Positions 53,358 to 64,000 of a stretch of DNA of 64,000 nt are shown here, one piece after another. The position numbers were made by a program, and so were the translations under genes. The stretch comes from Larix kaempferi (lineage: Eukaryota > Streptophyta > Pinopsida > Pinales > Pinaceae). Location of the stretch: NCBI GenBank assembly GCA_027924585.1, contig BSBM01000602.1, positions 9,609,501 to 9,673,500 on the forward strand, given 5' to 3'. Below the pieces are notes generated by a model. It did no database searches and was not told the DNA's origin. It saw only the letters and a list, made by a program, of their open reading frames with translations. Numbering within the stretch: the stretch's first letter is position 1; each line of letters opens with the position of its first letter.

Positions 53358-54047
53358 CTACAAAGTTGTGATCTGTCTTAGAGATATGGGTCTTGGTATG
53401 CGTCTGACTGTTACTTGGTTTCCTTCTTCATCCAAACAAGTATAAGTTTTGTTATGACAATCAAGTATGGCATGATGTGTATCCAACCAATCCATGCCAA
53501 TCAATACATCATAATATCCCAAGGGTATGATGTTTAAGCCAGCAAATTTTTTAAATCCATTCATTTCAAAAAGACAGTTTCTTACAGCTTCAGTGATTTT
53601 TATCTTGGTTCTTGTAGCCGATTGTACTAGACTTGCTATCTCAAGCTTTCTTTTATTCAAACATATTTTCTCAACTAGGTTAGGTGCAATGTAACTATTA
53701 CTAGCTCTAGAATAAATCAAAATAGATATCGTTTTATTAGCAATCTTACCTGTTACCTCAATCATTTGGGATTGATGATTAGCTTGTCTTCCATTCAAGG
53801 CTGCATAGATTCTTTGAACACTTCCACCAACATTCCCAATAGTTGAGGCCTCTTGAATGTTGTGAATGTTACTCTTCTTGAGTAGGCAATGATTGGCATA
53901 GTGATTCCCCTTACATGTCCAACATTCAATAGGGGGTCTTTTATCTGAAATCTCTTCCCTTGACTGTCTTTGCTGATAAGAATTATTGTTTCTGAGTGCT
54001 GGAGGCTGGAATCCCTTATTTCTCTGCTCTTGCTTGTTCTTCTTCAT
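53358..54047 (-). pseudogene. element F knuckle and protease with mutated active site
   Basis: 229 codons are open. The knuckle CWTCKGNHYANHC has one residue fewer than C-x2-C-x4-H-x4-C. The protease region keeps VTGKIANKTISILI and YYDVLIGMDWLDTHHAILDC, but the catalytic DSGA has become YSRA, so the enzyme would be dead even though the frame is open. It is followed in the same strand by the RT fragment. Confidence 0.78.
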
Positions 54048-54263
54048 GTCCTTCCATTTTTTTTGATAAGGAGCCTTGTTCTTATTCTGTTAATACAAAT
54101 GCTTTGCTTTCCAAATGGCTTCCTTAAGATTATTTAGTCTATCGTACTAGATTTTATCTCTATAAGATTCTGGTAGACCACTTAAGAACCTTTGAATATT
54201 CACCTTCTCGTATTTGATGAAATATGCATACTTCAAAAGTTCTAAGAACCTTTTCTCATAAGC

Positions 54264-54491
54264 TTACATATTCATGCTTCCTAGTTTGATCTCAAATAAC
54301 TCCTCCATCTTCTTGTCATAGTAGTGTTCGGAGAGATATTCTTTATGGAAGTACTTCTTAAACTTTCTCCAATAGATTCTATCTTCATCGATATCTTTCA
54401 TCTTAACTAGATGATCCCACCAAGTGGATGCTTTACCTTGTAGGTGGTAAATGGATACTCTCTCTTCTATATTATGTGTATACTGATGCAT
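54264..54491 (-). pseudogene. element F gag capsid fragment
   Basis: ERVSIYHLQGKASTWWDHLV, then YWRKFKKYFHKEYLSEHYYD, then EELFEIKLGSMNM matches the retrotransposon gag domain of Ty3/gypsy elements (LxGxAxxWW, WxxFxxxFxxxYxP). Flanking sequence to about 54.98 kb on the same strand probably belongs to gag but is stop-ridden. Confidence 0.75.
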
Positions 54492-55199
54492 CTAGAAAAA
54501 CTTCCTAAGTCCTAACAACCAAGCTTTGGCATCTTCTCCTTCCTTTACTTCTCCATCAAAGGTTGGGGGATTTATCCTTCTTAGTTCTCCTACCATCTCA
54601 TCCTAGGAAGATATCCTCTTCTTATATCTCATTGAGGATCTTTCAGGACCACTCTATGAGCTACTTGATGAGTACCCTTTCTTCTTCACTATGTGATGAG
54701 GTTTCCTTTAAGATGATCTAGACCTTAAATTACTTCTCCGATCTCTTCTATTATTTGATCTTTGGATGGTATTCAATGAATTTAGATCATTCATGATTTG
54801 TTCCTGAATGTGGATAATCATTTAATTATCCTCCCTACACTTCCTTACTGAATCTTCCAAACTTGAGGTTTTACTGCTTCTCTTATGTCTACTTGTCTGT
54901 ACTTCTCTTCTTCCAACAAACTCCTCTTCATGGCTATTGGGATCCTATCCTTCTTCAAAATCCATCTCTTCTCTCTAATTTCATATTGTTGAACTTGTAC
55001 TTACTGGGTCTTTAGTCTTCATTGGTTTGATTAAAATTTCCAGTTCAATAACCACATTGCTTTCTCAATCCTTCATTGGAAACTGCAATGTGTTCATTAA
55101 CAATTATTGTTAGCAGACTGCACACCGGTTATAAATTTACCATAATTCAAACTATTTTTTCTATTTAGAAAAAAGCCAACTCCTTTATTATAATCCACC

Positions 55200-55930
55200 T
55201 AATTAGACAATGGTGTCTCTTAGACATACAGTCCGATCTCCTTCAATTTGCGCGAGCTGATGATATCAATTGTAATATAGTAGAATTGGTTACTAACATA
55301 GGAGACAATACTAACATAGTTAAAATAGAAGATAAATCTTGGAATTTATATTTTGATGGCTCTAAGACACAAGAGGGAGCAGGAGCTGGTTGTGTTCTTG
55401 TAGATCCCCAAGAAAAAAGACAATCTCTCTCTCTCTCTTGTAGATTAGAATTCGAATGCACCAATAACACTACTGAATATGAAGCTCTGATTCAGGGACT
55501 AAAAAAATCCATTGACTTAAATGTAAAGAATTTGAAAGTTTTCAGTGATTCAGAGATAGTTGTTAGACATGTAAGAAATACCATTCATTGTTTATCTATG
55601 CATTTGAAAGGTTATCAATCTGAGGTATGGAATTTGATCTCTAATTTTGATGCTTTTAATATAAATGCTATCCCTAGATTACAAAATGATCTGCTGATTT
55701 ATTAGCTACTTTTGCTTCACGTTTAGTACCAACTAATAATAAATGTTCCATTGAATTACTTTTCAGGCCATCTGTCCCTGATAATATTACTAATTGGAGA
55801 TTTTTTTACGATGATGAGCAAATTATCGACTGCTTGACAGATGAAAATATGTTTAAAGAGTCAATCATTGACGAGGGTCAATACCGATCAGATTTGGAAG
55901 ATAAGGATATGAGCAATGGAAATGTTAATC
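55200..55930 (+). pseudogene. Ty3/gypsy RNase H-like fragment (element G)
   Basis: The plus strand reads SWNLYFDGSKTQEGAGAGCV, LVDPQEK, FECTNNTTEYEALIQGLKKS, NLKVFSDSEIVVRHV. These are the RNase H-fold motifs (first Asp in FDG, Glu in TEYEAL, Asp in SDS) of the extra RNase H found in some plant Ty3/gypsy pols. After a stop near 55703 the next frame gives LATFASRLVPTNNKCSIELL and NITNWRFFYDDEQIIDCLTD, the linker toward integrase. The fragment ends before integrase. It is on the opposite strand to element F, so it is not simply its continuation. Confidence 0.72.
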
Positions 55931-57456
55931 GTTTGATATGTAATGGGGTAGAGTCCCTCTTAAACAACATAAATGTATGTGCAATGATTAATCATCCTCG
56001 AGCTACCTAGCATAGGGCAAGAAAAGACTATGAATTTGTGAACTCCTATAGGAATGTAGTGATTCGTATTAACATTAAATGTTTTGTGATGTAAAATTTC
56101 TGCAATGCAATTTTCTAGGAATAAGACAATAGTTCTAGCCAAGGTAAGCTTTTGGGTACATAATATGGCATGTATTTAGGATGATAAATTGGTTGTTTTG
56201 TTCTACTACACACATAGTTATGAAAGTGTATTTTTATACATTTTTTCTTTGATTTGCCATACTACTACTCGTTTTTTTCATTGTAATTTTTTAAGGTTCG
56301 GTGACACAATATTCCTTATAAATTCTAAGTTACCGAATTTTCAATTGAAATATTTTTATGGACAGACTATGATTTCATTTTTCATTCAAATATTTTTGAA
56401 GACTCTCTTAACAATAGTCATATTATATTTTTGTCCCTAAGGTCTTTTTTTATATAATTTCAATGTGATTTGAATGTCCTGATTCTAAATTTGTAAAGTA
56501 GTGATCAAATTAAACTTGTAGTTTTTTTGAGTTTAGACATTTGGAAATATGATGTTTTGTTTAGAAGGATTATGAGATTAGGGCAAAGAAAATTCCCACT
56601 AGCCAAGTCTTTGCCTAATTTTCATATTCTTTAGGCTATTATTCCAACTATCTGGAGGGGTGGATAACTTGAACTAGCATGACCTTAGCTAGTTTAAAGG
56701 ACCAAAATGACTGGATATATTTATTAACGATATTTACAGTTAGGCATCAATCAAGGTGTGTGCAAATATATGGGCTAGATAGGTGATTATGAAGAGATTC
56801 TTAGTCATGTAATGTGAGCCATCTTAATTATGATACAATTTTATGTAGTTGAAAGGATAACTATTTTGTACCTAAAGTGGACAATTTAAAATGAAGTAAC
56901 TCTTAGATGCACACAGTGTGAACCATGTTGCTCATGGATCCAATTTCTATTTAAGGTCTTCCCATTATAATAGTTCACATATTGGTAGTGAGCACATTTT
57001 TGCAAGTCATTGAATTAGAGTAAATGTTGGTGGTGTCTGGTAGAATATATCACATATTAGTATTGTTCTTTGAGAATAAAGCATGATGAAATTGGAATAA
57101 AGATCTAATATTTATCATTTGCAAGAGAAAATTTATGGGTCTGCAAGCCTTCTTTGAATTATGTAATGATAATACTTGTGTTGTTATGCCTATTTTGTTG
57201 GGGTTGAGTTGTTGAAAAGGTTCAATTTCGTGATCATTACAATAGGTATTCCCATATTAAGCTTAGTTGCAGTCCCATATTATTCCCAGGAGGATAACAA
57301 CCTAAGAATGGAGCAATAATGCAACCTATGAATCTCTATCCAAATACGGTCTATAATTTTTCATGAAGGAAAAGGAAGCAAAAGATATTGAAATCTCAAA
57401 TATAAGCTGGAGAGTCTTTGAGCTAATGATGATATTTGACATTTGAATTTGCACAG
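55931..57456. other. spacer without recognisable gene
   Basis: It may be an intron or upstream flank of the BTB exon relic that follows. No upstream BTB exon was identified. The frame at 56189-56440 is unsupported. Confidence 0.4.
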
Positions 57457-57726
57457 GATCTTCTCAGGGATTATAAACAATATCTCTTAGAAGGACTGGA
57501 GCGCTTGTGTGAAGAGTGTATAGCCGAGGACCTTACTGTGGAAAATTTTGTTGATATTTTTTTTTTAATCTTTTTGAGGCTCACAATGCAATTTTATTGA
57601 AGCATACTTGTGCTTTATTTATTTTAAAATTGCATGAACAGATGTTCATTGTAGTTGGCTATTCAGTTTTGATTCAGAGAATAATAACAATCGTATGTGA
57701 TTACGTGCATCGAATTCTAACATTGC
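57457..57726 (+). pseudogene. exon relic of an ARIA-like BTB/armadillo protein (BTB C-terminal part)
   Basis: After an acceptor TTTGCACAG (ending 57456) the frame reads DLLRDYKQYLLEGLERLCEE and CIAEDLTVENFVDI. Beyond a T10 run that shifts the frame comes FEAHNAILLKHTCALFILKL, HEQM, then SVLIQRIIT. This follows the BTB C-terminal region of the plant ARIA/ABAP1 family (known pattern LLRAADQYLLEGLKRLCE, then SEAF...CIMFILEHFDKL). In those proteins BTB recruits a CUL3 ligase. The T-run frameshift and absent neighbouring exons mark it as a fragment. Confidence 0.68.
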
Positions 57727-58600
57727 ACCATTTTACAACTCAACTGTACAAGATATTGTCAAATTTGCAATTCGAAAGACTTTGCTAATTAATTATGTCT
57801 CAGTTTGAAGGCAATATCAGATTTGTTATGGATGCTCTAGTTTTCATTCCACTAACCTGGATCAAATATACCTATTTGTTCTAGTTTTGAGCAGTGGATT
57901 TACTTTGAGAGTATTCAACTGTATCTTGGAAAAAAATCCAAGCAAAAGCCGAAGTGTGGCCAGTAGGTAATTAAAGATCATAATATTTGTGATAATTTCA
58001 CTACCCAACACTTTGAAGTAGAAAGTCTTCATTCTCTAGAAAGTCAAGAGGTATGTGTTTAGTAGTTGTAGATCACATATATTCCTCTTGAATAATTTGT
58101 AAAAAGATGCAACTTATTAACATGCTCATATTTCCTTGGATCCAAATTAAAGTGATGTGCAACTGTGATTCCAATGTAGTTCATACGGTGATTGGACTTC
58201 AAAGTCAACAACTATTTCCTTGTTTCCAATCATGTATTTGTGCCTATAGAAGAGATTGTAGACCGTTGCTTATTGTACTGCATAACAAATATTACTATTG
58301 CAAATATTGTGAGGAAAGAGTTTGTATTGCAAGGAGACATTGGTAGACAACACTATATAATACATTGGTGGCCTTGGCACCATATCGAAGTATCATCACA
58401 GAAGAACTCCGATGTAAATCATTCATCAATTCAAATTCATATTATGCATTATTTGTAACCTGTAAACAATCATTCGCTTGTACTTATGAAAATCAAGTTG
58501 AATTGTATTCTAATTGGGTACATTTTCAGTAGAAGATGCCACCCTTCGTTTGTTGAGTCTTTTTGTTGAAGGGTGGAGTTGCAAGAAACCATTTGTGATT
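57727..58600. other. spacer without recognisable gene
   Basis: An 88-codon frame (58192-58458) has no recognised motif. Confidence 0.4.
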
Positions 58601-58779
58601 TCTATCTGCCATTTATTAGTCCTTAAATGGCTCGAATTAATGACTTAGTAGAGTTATTGAACACTCTACTACTCTCTTTTGATGACAAAACATTCTAACT
58701 TGTTTACAAGATTCACAAGACAGAATTGAATTTCTTCATCTTCAATCACAACTCCAACATTATAAAATACAACAAAAGA

Positions 58780-59340
58780 ATCAACAGTTTTGATCTTGTT
58801 CTTGTTTAGAACAACCAACATCCACCACACAATCAAAACAATGATGCCACTTCAGAAGTACATAATCAAATTGATGATTCCACTCCAAAAGAAAATGAAG
58901 ACGAAGTTTGTCATACACAGGTTTTTCTTGCACTTTCCAAGCCCATCATTAGACCTTGGGAAGAAATCATCCACAACAAGCATAGAATTGGTCTTGGATA
59001 TGAAAAGTAAGTGACCTTTCACATTCTCGATTATTCCAAACCTTTCGAGTTCCAGAATTCTCGATTCCTTCAAGAAATTTCATCTTCACCTACTTCAGAT
59101 TTGCATTAGACTTTGAAATGCCAACATTATCATTGAGTCGGTCACATGGAAGATCAATATTTTGATATCCATCCTTGTAAGCATTGTGGAAATCATACTC
59201 ATTCTTCATACAAATGCTTCATAGGTTTCATGCAAGAGAAAAGATTCACTACAGGTGGATTTCTTCTTAGAAATGGTCATCAACAACCAAGGAGATATAT
59301 AAGTCACACCCAAGAGTTCATTTATGAGTAATGACACATC
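58780..59340 (+). pseudogene. retroelement gag-like relic with CCHC knuckle
   Basis: Across frames: LALSKPIIRPWEEIIHNKHR, IGLGYEK, VTFHIPDYSKPFEFQNSRFL, and from 59146 DIHPCKHCGNHTHSSYKC, a proper C-x2-C-x4-H-x4-C knuckle, ending TQEFIYE. The GLGYE and single knuckle point to a gag or gag-pol segment of a plant LTR element. A polypurine tract and possible LTR start lie ~0.7 kb downstream on the same strand. The family is uncertain. Confidence 0.45.
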
Positions 59341-59559
59341 TTGCAATTGGGAGATTTTCTACTTCTAACCTTGTTCCTGATAGGGGGAAAGGATTGACAG
59401 TCAGAAACAAGCAAGCGAGAACAAGTGAGCCTGAACTAGAGCTAGAGGTATCACCATAACCTTGTTCCAGTTGCCAGAGCCACCTAGCCAGATTTAGAGC
59501 TTCAGCCGGAGGTAGAATCAAAGCAATATTCCACCCAAGCACAATTTGGTTTGTGGTCT

Positions 59560-59960
59560 TCCTAAAACCACACATTTAGTAGAATGCACCAAATTCCTTT
59601 AGCCCTTAGAATGTTCTAGGAACTGCTAATCCTTCGAGCCAAGTTCCAGAGGGAACCAATGAGTTATAACCTAAGTTAGAGCCAAGTTCTAAAGGAAATG
59701 ATTGAGCCAATACCATAGTGAGCACCAAGTTCTATAGTTTCTGGTCATCCTTAAACCACCATTTAATATAATAATTACAACTTCTACTAGCCTTTGGCGT
59801 GTTCTAGGAACCTCAGATCCAAGTTCTAGAGTTTGTGGTCATCCTTAAACCACCTCTTCGTAGCTTCGACTGGTTAGTGGTCATCCAAAACCACCCATTT
59901 AGTAGAAGACATCAACTTCTACTAGTTTTTCTCATCTAGAGAGCACCTTCATCCATTTGC
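59560..59960 (+). repeat. short interspersed direct repeats
   Basis: The phrases TGGTCATCCTTAAACCACC / GTGGTCATCCAAAACCACCC, CATTTAGTAGAA and CAAGTTCTAGAG recur several times (near 59568, 59745, 59833, 59879). Confidence 0.55.
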
Positions 59961-60018
59961 ATCTATCCTTCTCCAATTTTTATCTCTCTACTTAGACTCA
60001 CACACACCCCTTCGGATT

Positions 60019-60028
60019 AAGGGGGGAA
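60019..60028 (+). other. polypurine tract of a partial LTR element
   Basis: AAGGGGGGAA directly before TGTTGG, the common start of plant LTRs. Confidence 0.5.
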
Positions 60029-60420
60029 TGTTGGAAAACTAATCCATTAGCGTTAGGTGAATATGAAGAGTCATTTTGGTGTCCAAGAGACGGCTCGGAA
60101 GATGAAACCAATAATCACTATGTATTGTATTTATATATGTATATACTTAATGGAAATGTGTGCTTTCACGCCTAATTCTCTTTGTCTATGTTTGTCCCTG
60201 CTTGTGCTTGTTGCTTCGCTAGAATTGGGAATCCAAACAAGAATGCACTACTTCTCTATCCGTTTGAAACTCACTCATATGAGTTTTTTTGTATCATTTC
60301 AATCTTTGTCTATGGTTTTTTTCGGTGTATCATGTGGGTTGAGAGAGAGGGGGGGGATTAGTTTGGTGATTATTTATAGGACAATTCAACTATCCATTAA
60401 TATATCCAATAGAAAATGAT
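60029..60420 (+). mobile_element. probable 3' LTR (right end undefined)
   Basis: It starts TGTTGGAAAACTAATCC after the polypurine tract and contains a TATA-like TATTTATATATG near 60128. No second copy is in the window, so the right boundary (around 60.4 kb) is an estimate. Confidence 0.4.
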
Positions 60421-61068
60421 AATAGTGAAAATTTCAAGATTCTAATGAAGTATGTATAATAGCCCTCAACTCAGTTGCCTGGTTTAGCAATTTTAATATC
60501 TAGCTAGATTCTAGATAATGGATTTGGCAGTTGTGGGAACATAATCAAACTTGTCTTCCAGCAACGCCTTGTGCTTGAGTGTCCTCACTACCACAACATC
60601 TTATGTTGTCTTTCGTTTATTACTTGTTGCATATCTACCATAGATAATGTTGTAGATGGAATGGATTGCTGATGAACTTCATTTGGACATGCAATGTGAA
60701 ATCATCAAAGTTACTTTTTGTCTCTTTCCATTTCACAAAAGCTAGACATTGGATTATCCAGAATAAGAATATATTTTATGGGGTTCCACTAGGGTTTAGA
60801 ATATTGATGTAATAAATATGCTTAATATACTTTTCATTTTGAGGAGGTTCTGATAGTTCAGATGCTTCATTAGTATAAAAAATGATCTGTCAGTTATCCT
60901 TTGTATGCCTTATATTTGTCAAGGAGTCATTGGACATGTATTCTACCATAATTGAATTGCAAAGTAACTGCAAAAAATGTAGGATATTGTCAATTCAAAA
61001 AATGCTCTTTTAAATTTATCTTATGTTGAGAATTGGGCAAGTATAACATGTGCCATTTTAAGTTGCAG
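60421..61068. other. spacer upstream of sucrose synthase exon relics
   Basis: No earlier sucrose synthase exon was recognised. Confidence 0.4.
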
Positions 61069-61185
61069 AAACTTATGTTGAATGAGAGGATACATAGCTT
61101 CCCTAGGCTACTCCCAACCTTGTTAAAGGAAGGGGAGCATCTCAAAAAGTTACCCAATAATACACCCTATAGAGTTTGAACACAA
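61069..61185 (+). pseudogene. SUS-like: sucrose synthase exon relic 1
   Basis: An acceptor AGTTGCAG (ending 61068) precedes KLMLNERIHSFPRLLPTLLK, EGEHLKKLPNNTPY, matching the sucrose synthase N-terminal part (known pattern MMLNDRIQSL...LRKAEEYLSKLPPNTPYSEF). A 2-nt deletion after PY shifts the frame, beyond which FEHK is readable, and a GTAATT donor follows at 61186. Sucrose synthase reversibly cleaves sucrose with UDP to UDP-glucose and fructose. The next relic exon is 307 bases downstream in the expected order. Confidence 0.72.
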
Positions 61186-61492
61186 GTAATTTACAAGACT
61201 TTGTCTATGACAATTATGATATTTTTTCTATTCAAGATATTAATTATAGCAAAAAAAAAGTGATATCGCAAGAATCCCTTGAGAATTAATTGAAGCTAAC
61301 GTGTACTTCCATTTATAAGTTTGAATACCTCTTTTTGCAATTTTCTTGATGTCTACTTGATTGATACCCTCCTATGATAGGATGGATTTCAAGACGAATG
61401 AATATATTAGAAAGAAGATTTGAAGTTTATTGATATAGGAGAAAAAAATGAATGTCGATGCCTTTGTAACTTGTTTGGTTCTTACTTGACAG

Positions 61493-61718
61493 TGATGTGA
61501 ACATATTACAAGAGCGATTGGAAAAAGGTTGGGGAGACAATGAAGAACATGTCTTGGATATAATTCATGTTCTCTTGGAGATCCTTTAGGCACCCGAACC
61601 ATCAACTTTAAAAACATTTCTAGCAACGATCTATATGGTCTTTAATGTTGTGATTTTTTCACCTCATGGTTATTTTGGCCAAGCAAATGTTTTAGGAATT
61701 CCAGACACTAGTGGATAG
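61493..61718 (+). pseudogene. SUS-like: sucrose synthase exon relic 2
   Basis: After acceptor CTTACTTGACAG (ending 61492): [71 protein letters not shown], then donor GTACAT. This is the segment before the GT-B glucosyltransferase domain (known LEKGWGDTAERVLEMIHLLL, VFNVVILSPHGYFAQ.NVLG.PDTGGQ). Both stops fit single changes (Glu and Gln codons). The exon ends at the DTGGQ boundary. Following exons are absent. Confidence 0.85.
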
Positions 61719-63120
61719 GTACATAATTTTTTTGTAGTTTCGATATACATTCCATGAGATCGTTTCTCCATTGTTTGATGCTATTTTGAACTTGTCCTTT
61801 AATTTTTATTTTCTTATTAACAATGAAGTTGAAAATAGTTACCATTATATCCATTTAAAAATCAATCGAACCTTTGAGATAAAAATAGCCTTGCACAATA
61901 TTACTTATAATCCATTAGTTGTTTTGTCCTAAAAGGATATCATGATTATTAAAAAAAATACTTTCATGTTCTTATTTGACCATGGATATAATACAAAAGC
62001 ACCTCATATGTTATTAATGTTTTTTAAACATGGATAAGGTAATTGTACATAACATGTTTTCATTTATGTCTTTCTATTCACATGTTTCTTGTATTTAGAG
62101 TTGTCATTTTTTATCGCTTTGTTGTGTTTTTGGTATGCACGTGATAAACATCTGATAATATACTTTGTAAGATCATATAGGCCTCATGTTATAAATTTGT
62201 TATGCTGAGCTATTTCGAGATTCAATGATGATTTGTGCCTTGGTAGTGCTTGGTTTGTCATTTGGTCCTAGTAGTGCTTGTTTTTGTTTGAACCCCTATG
62301 GGATAGGTTTCAAGTGCAATAGCAGTGCCTTATTGAAGGATGGCATTTCTCAGGATATATTGATTTTTGAACAAAGAAAAACAAAAACTTGATCACATAT
62401 TGCTAATTCCTAGAACAACATATTTTGTACAAGGGAGAACCAAATTTAGAGCTACATATTTGTGAAGAAAAACTAAATTTGATTTGTTTCTCTTTTACTT
62501 CAATGCATCTAGGTCTGAAATGTCCCCACCCCCAACTTTAGTTTCCGTTTTTTCTCTTTTTGCGTTTCTTTGCACCTCCTGTGGCAATTACTAATTTATT
62601 ATTAATAAGCCCAAGCAATCAAGCATGTCACCCATCTTCCATATTGATTTGTACAATACAAAAACACTAAATTTTCACCTAATAATGTCCATGCAATGCG
62701 TGAGTTGGTAGAAGTCTTTTGTATTGTAAACAAATAGATTTCTGACTGGTTTTGATATATATGGAAGCTTATCAACATATAAAAAATATTGTTGGAAAAT
62801 TATAAGAAATCCTATATAGTAAATTATAATAATTTATTGTTTAAACTAAATTATGTATGTATATTAAAATAAAAATTAAATATTTTCAAAAACATTTAAT
62901 TTAATATAATATAAATATAAATATAATATTAACATTTTAAATACAAAATTACGTCCAATTATAGGTGATACATATGTGCATCTCTAGAACATGCAAGTGT
63001 AATACTCCAACAATGGAAAAAACATGCCACAACAAACGAGTTATTAAAATTTATTATATAATTAGAGATTTTTTTCTAACATGGCTTTCCAAATTAAAAA
63101 TAATTATTAGTCCATGCCTA
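61719..63120. other. AT-rich spacer without gene
   Basis: No later sucrose synthase exon was found. About 62790-62940 is extremely A/T-rich. Nothing else was recognised. Confidence 0.45.
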
Positions 63121-63125
63121 CAAGA

Positions 63126-63285
63126 GAGACTATATGTTCCACCTTTGACTATTAGTTATTGTGATTATATTCAATATATAAAGGTTAAATATTTTTTTTT
63201 ATTGGTAGGCGCTTATGGTAGAGACTATATGTTCCACCTTTAACTATTAGTTATTGTGATTATATTCAAAATATAAAGGTTCGAT
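63126..63285 (+). repeat. 95-bp-offset direct duplication
   Basis: GAGACTATATGTTCCACCTT and the following ~45 bases (ACTATTAGTTATTGTGATTA..) occur at 63126 and again at 63221 with two or three differences. Confidence 0.75.
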
Positions 63286-63405
63286 AAAGTTTTTTTTATT
63301 TGATGTATTTTTTTTATTAAAATTGGAACCTTAAGGGTTAGATCCAATCAACATGAATCTGCGGCAGGTTAGGGTTTCAGATTGAGGGCATAAGGGTTTT
63401 GGAGT

Positions 63406-64000
63406 ATGTCCAAAATGGAGCAGTCTCAGGAGGAAGAAATCCAACTAGTTGATTATTCCGAGAATTCCCTTTTGCACTCGGATGTCTTCATTAGCGACAA
63501 GGAGTTTCGTGGTTTTGATGGTTCATGTGTAGGGTCTGATGGAAAGAGCTCTGATCCATGGGTTGGTAATCATATCCCAATGAAGTATGTATCTTCAGTC
63601 ATGGTCGAAGATGAAAATACAAAAGTGCAAGTACAGAAAACCAATTCATTTAATAATTGTGGAGCCCCTTATGTTCTGACTCAGCAGTTGATGGAAAATC
63701 AGAGAAGGGTTGCTTCAAATCTGCAATTGGTGCATCGAGATCTACCCTTTTCATTCAATAATTCTCTGGTCCCATCGTCCCCACTCCCATATGTTTGCAC
63801 AAGCCAAGAGTCAGGGGTAGGATCATGGGGTTTTATCGGGAGTAGATTGATTCTTGAAGAACTCACAACAGGAAGGAGTTCGACGTCGATGTGAAAAAAT
63901 CTAAGGTGGTGAAATCTAAAGGTCCAAGGGTGGCGCTCAAGGTCAGTATGGATGTTACCATATTAGGTATACCAAAAATGGTGGATTGTACGCTAGTGGA
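63406..64000 (+). pseudogene. N-terminal part of another LINE ORF1 (runs off window)
   Basis: The ATG at 63406 opens 162 codons (MSKMEQSQEEEIQLVDYSEN, acidic and serine-rich) to TGA at 63892. In a neighbouring frame the sequence continues FDVDVKKSKVVKSKGPRVAL, KVSMDVTILGIPKMVDCTLV, the basic stretch and the approach to DUF4283 seen in ORF1 of plant LINEs (DCTLV is usually followed by GRF.G). A frameshift near 63870 is therefore likely. The DUF4283 core lies beyond the window edge, so the call rests on this approach only. Confidence 0.5.

Larger units (their letters stand above)
52736..54985 (-). mobile_element. element F: decayed Ty3/gypsy gag-protease-RT fragment
   Basis: Minus-strand order gag, knuckle, protease, RT start. 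No LTRs or primer site were identified, and RT ends after motif B. In-frame stops are frequent. It is a distinct lineage from E and D. Confidence 0.75.

Noticed and set aside
58192-58458. 88-codon frame beginning MDFKVNNYF
   Set aside because: No recognisable family and no intron borders. It could be chance.
62520-62590. AATGTCCCCACCCCCAA considered as another D-type LTR start
   Set aside because: Only a short match to TGTCCCC; the following sequence does not match the D or D' LTR.

Overview
This is plant nuclear DNA from a repeat-rich intergenic region. The LINEs have a DUF4283/CCHC ORF1 and an EN-RT-zf-RVT-RNase H ORF2. The LTR elements use the initiator-Met tRNA primer site. Host-gene relics are interrupted by GT-AG introns, and a telo-box promoter fragment is present. 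Insertions are nested deeply and spaced widely, which suggests a large genome; a gymnosperm is possible, but the sequence does not prove it. I found no intact host gene.

Layout. (1) 1-4.8 kb: decayed LINE pieces with a tRNA-like SINE candidate, a captured gene 5' end (telo-box, 97-nt first coding exon, GT donor; minus strand), and an LTR end with tandem repeats and a primer site. (2) 4.8-11.7 kb: LINE A1, near full length, with a target-site duplication (TSD) of at least 12 bp. (3) 14-30 kb: a tandem array of a ~2.9 kb unit made of the same gene 5' end plus a 5'-truncated antisense LINE (B). The first unit is broken by a rearranged Ty3/gypsy gag-protease element (E, 15.1-18.3 kb). The second is broken by a second full LINE A (21.6-28.3 kb, 11-bp TSD). 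(4) 30.1-40.1 kb: a truncated minus-strand LTR element (D'), whose LTR is split by LINE C (30.6-37.3 kb, 16-bp TSD). (5) 40.6-48.4 kb: a degenerate satellite of ~153-bp monomers, interrupted by a complete LTR retrotransposon D (40,882-47,650): two 2,027-bp LTRs, TSD CTTTA, primer site, polypurine tract, and one open 921-codon reading frame with no protease, RT or integrase. (6) 48.6-64 kb: a decayed proline-rich ORF of unknown family, two opposed tRNA-derived SINEs sharing a 3' tail, Ty3/gypsy relics, exon relics of an ARIA-like BTB protein and of sucrose synthase, and the start of another LINE ORF1 running off the window.

The most notable items are element D, which appears to be a young non-autonomous LTR element with a repeat-bearing protein; the triplicated promoter/exon-1 fragment fused to a LINE piece; and the ATGA stop-start overlap shared by all three LINEs whose ORF junction is visible. 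No pathway is encoded here. The elements are related by nesting: satellite, then D; B array, then A2, E and D'; D' LTR, then C.
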